Assembly (NCBI GenBank): GCA_016875515.1
Contig: VGRA01000072.1
Location: 1-8,877 of the forward strand
Direction: 5' to 3'
DNA: 8,877 nt
Source of the DNA: Deltaproteobacteria bacterium
GTDB lineage: Bacteria; Myxococcota; Myxococcia; Myxococcales; Myxococcaceae
Below the pieces are notes generated by a model. The model searched no databases. It was given only the letters and a program-made list of their open reading frames with translations, and had not been told where the DNA came from. The first letter of the stretch is position 1. Every line of letters begins with the position of its first letter. Below are positions 7,757-8,877 of the stretch, piece after piece. The translations under genes were made by a program, and so were the position numbers.

Positions 7757-8620
7757 TCAGCGCGCGGACAACTGCCGCTCCCCCCACGCCAGCGGCCAGC
7801 TCGCCGCGGTGCACAGCACCATGAGCGGGCCGGTGGGCCAGTTCTGCACGTAGGACAGGTAGAACCCCAGCAGGGCCGCCGCCGCGGAGATGCCGGCAGA
7901 GAGCCACGGCAGCCGGCCCATCCGCTCGGACGAGATGAGCGCCGCCCCCGCCGGCAGCACGAGGAAGCCGAACACAGGCAGCGCCCCCACCGCGCGCGTG
8001 GCCACCGCCACCGACACGCCGATGGCCAGGTTCAGCCCGGCCTCCATCCGCCCCACGGGCAGCCCCAGCGTCCGGGCCATCTCCCGGTCGAAGGACACGA
8101 ACACCAGGTCCTGGAAGAGGAACGCCCCCGCCGTCAGCACCAGGACGGCCACCACCGCCAGTTCCACCAGGTGCTCCTGCCGCACCGCCACGGTGGAGCC
8201 GAACAGCAGGTCGTTGACCTCGTGCGCCTCCTGCACGATGCGGGGGCTCGCCAGCGCCACCAGCGTGAGCGCCGCGGCCACCAGGTAGCTGAACGCCACC
8301 GCGCTCTCCGGGCTGGTGCGCTGGGCGCGCGACGTCACCGACAGCACCGTGGACAGCGCCCCCGTCAGCAGCAGCGCCAGCACCACCGGGTCCAGGTACA
8401 GGGGTGTCTCCCCGTGCGGGTCCACGCCGAACAGGCTCCCCACCAGGAACCCCAGCGCCACCCCCAGGCCGGACACCTGCCCCAGCGCCGCGGAGACGAA
8501 CGCCACCCGCCGCAGCACCACGAACACGCCCAGCGCCCCGCACAGCACGGCGGCCAGCACCGACGCCGTGAGCGACGGCCAGAACAGGTACCAGAAGTCC
8601 GCGAGCGACAGCCCCGTCAC
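7757..8620 (-). CDS. znuB: Zinc ABC transporter permease (ABC-3 family)
   Basis: 287 aa inner-membrane permease of the ABC-3 family, the channel through which zinc delivered by ZnuA enters. Roughly eight to nine hydrophobic segments are visible, the first LTASVLAAVLCGALGVFVVL and the last around PTGPLMVLCTAASWPLAW. Family landmarks include FVSAALGQVSGLGVALG near residues 41-57, HEVNDLLFGS (the conserved DLLFG turn) and FDREMARTLGLPVGRMEAGLN, the cytoplasmic coupling loop that docks on the ATPase. The next transmembrane pair contains the family-typical VGALPVFGFLVLPAGAA. The start is GTG 8620, supported by AAGGGAGG five bases upstream and by a 4-base GTGA overlap with the znuC stop, a sign of translational coupling. 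Length is normal for the family. znuA lies in the opposing unit and not beside it. Manganese or iron transport by ABC-3 permeases exists, but CobW and the His-type ZnuA favour zinc. Confidence 0.94.
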   Translation of the reverse strand: MTGLSLADFWYLFWPSLTASVLAAVLCGALGVFVVLRRVAFVSAALGQVSGLGVALGFLVGSLFGVDPHGETPLYLDPVVLALLLTGALSTVLSVTSRAQRTSPESAVAFSYLVAAALTLVALASPRIVQEAHEVNDLLFGSTVAVRQEHLVELAVVAVLVLTAGAFLFQDLVFVSFDREMARTLGLPVGRMEAGLNLAIGVSVAVATRAVGALPVFGFLVLPAGAALISSERMGRLPWLSAGISAAAALLGFYLSYVQNWPTGPLMVLCTAASWPLAWGERQLSAR

Positions 8621-8877
8621 GCCCGCCTCCCTTCCACGTGCACGAACGTGCGCCCGTCCCGCCGCTCCACCACCACCGGGTGGCGGTACAGGCGGGAGAG
8701 CCGCTCGGAGGTCAGCACCTCCGCCGTGGGCCCCACCTCGAACAGCCCCTGCGTCCCGTCCACCAGCGCCGTCTCCGCGGACCAGTTGGCCGCGTCCGAC
8801 ACCTCGTGCGTGACGAACAGCACCCCCGCCCCGGAGGCCCCGGCCAGGTCCGCCACCAGCGCGTGCTGGTGGCTGGT
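8617..8877 (-). CDS. znuC: Zinc ABC transporter ATP-binding protein, C-terminal part (5' part beyond window)
   Basis: The last 86 residues of an ABC ATPase; the reading frame is open to the window edge, where it begins TSHQHALVADLAGASGAG. The segment GVLFVTHEVSDA contains the switch-loop (H-loop) histidine and the preceding hydrophobic strand. It is followed by TALVDGTQGLFEVGPTAEVLTSERLSRLY, the standard tail of metal-transport ATPases, where the output strand leads to the G-x-TAEVL and LSRLY elements. Walker A, signature motif and Walker B lie outside the window. Identification as ZnuC rests on this tail and on the 4-base overlap with the ABC-3 permease gene. It energises zinc import by ZnuB on the cytoplasmic face. 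The C-terminus carries a DGRTFVH stretch that is also found in the beta-lactamase-like protein (see findings). Confidence 0.88.
   Translation of the reverse strand, partial: TSHQHALVADLAGASGAGVLFVTHEVSDAANWSAETALVDGTQGLFEVGPTAEVLTSERLSRLYRHPVVVERRDGRTFVHVEGRRA
8626..8633 (-). promoter_or_regulatory. Shine-Dalgarno of znuB inside znuC
   Basis: Read on the minus strand, AAGGGAGG ends 5 bases before GTG 8620 and lies within the last codons of znuC. It supports the GTG start and coupled translation of the two transporter genes. Confidence 0.65.

Noticed and set aside
8851..8877. Apparent absence of an ABC D-loop Asp before SHQHALVADL in the ZnuC fragment
   Set aside because: The window edge cuts the protein here. 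The D-loop most likely lies just upstream, so its absence cannot be claimed.

Overview
The window is GC-rich (about 70% by eye), with strong G/C preference at third codon positions and dense gene packing. Lipobox-bearing lipoproteins, an outer-membrane barrel and resemblance from memory to Myxococcus/Corallococcus/Archangium proteins point to a Gram-negative bacterium, most likely Myxococcota. I ran no search, so the taxon is an inference.

The locus reads as a zinc-acquisition and zinc-starvation island. The plus strand (1-6536) holds seven closely spaced genes in one direction: a COG0523/CobW metallochaperone GTPase whose start codon is cut by the window edge; an overlapping WD40 propeller protein; a small putative secreted Cys/His protein; an outer-membrane beta-barrel of the kind often labelled 'zinc-regulated' receptor; two different lipoproteins (one with a CHNGHCH cluster); and a ZnuA-type substrate-binding protein with three candidate zinc-ligand histidines.

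The minus strand (8877-6553) converges on znuA. It holds the C-terminal end of the ABC ATPase ZnuC (cut by the window edge), the ABC-3 permease ZnuB (starting by a 4-base GTGA overlap), and a lipoprotein of the serine beta-lactamase/DD-peptidase fold 25 bases further on. The ZnuABC transporter is thus split between two facing transcription units, whose coding ends are only 16 bases apart.

A working model: the barrel and the secreted or lipid-anchored Cys/His proteins handle zinc in the envelope, ZnuA passes it to ZnuBC, and the CobW GTPase (with the WD40 protein) distributes it in the cytoplasm. A Zur-type repressor would be expected to control both units, but both promoter regions lie outside the window and no Zur-like AT-rich palindrome is visible inside. 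The most novel part is the 2437-5576 block: four exported proteins of no firmly assigned function embedded in a recognisable zinc operon. There is no gene-free stretch over 300 bases, and I saw no RNA gene, insertion sequence, CRISPR array or prophage trace.
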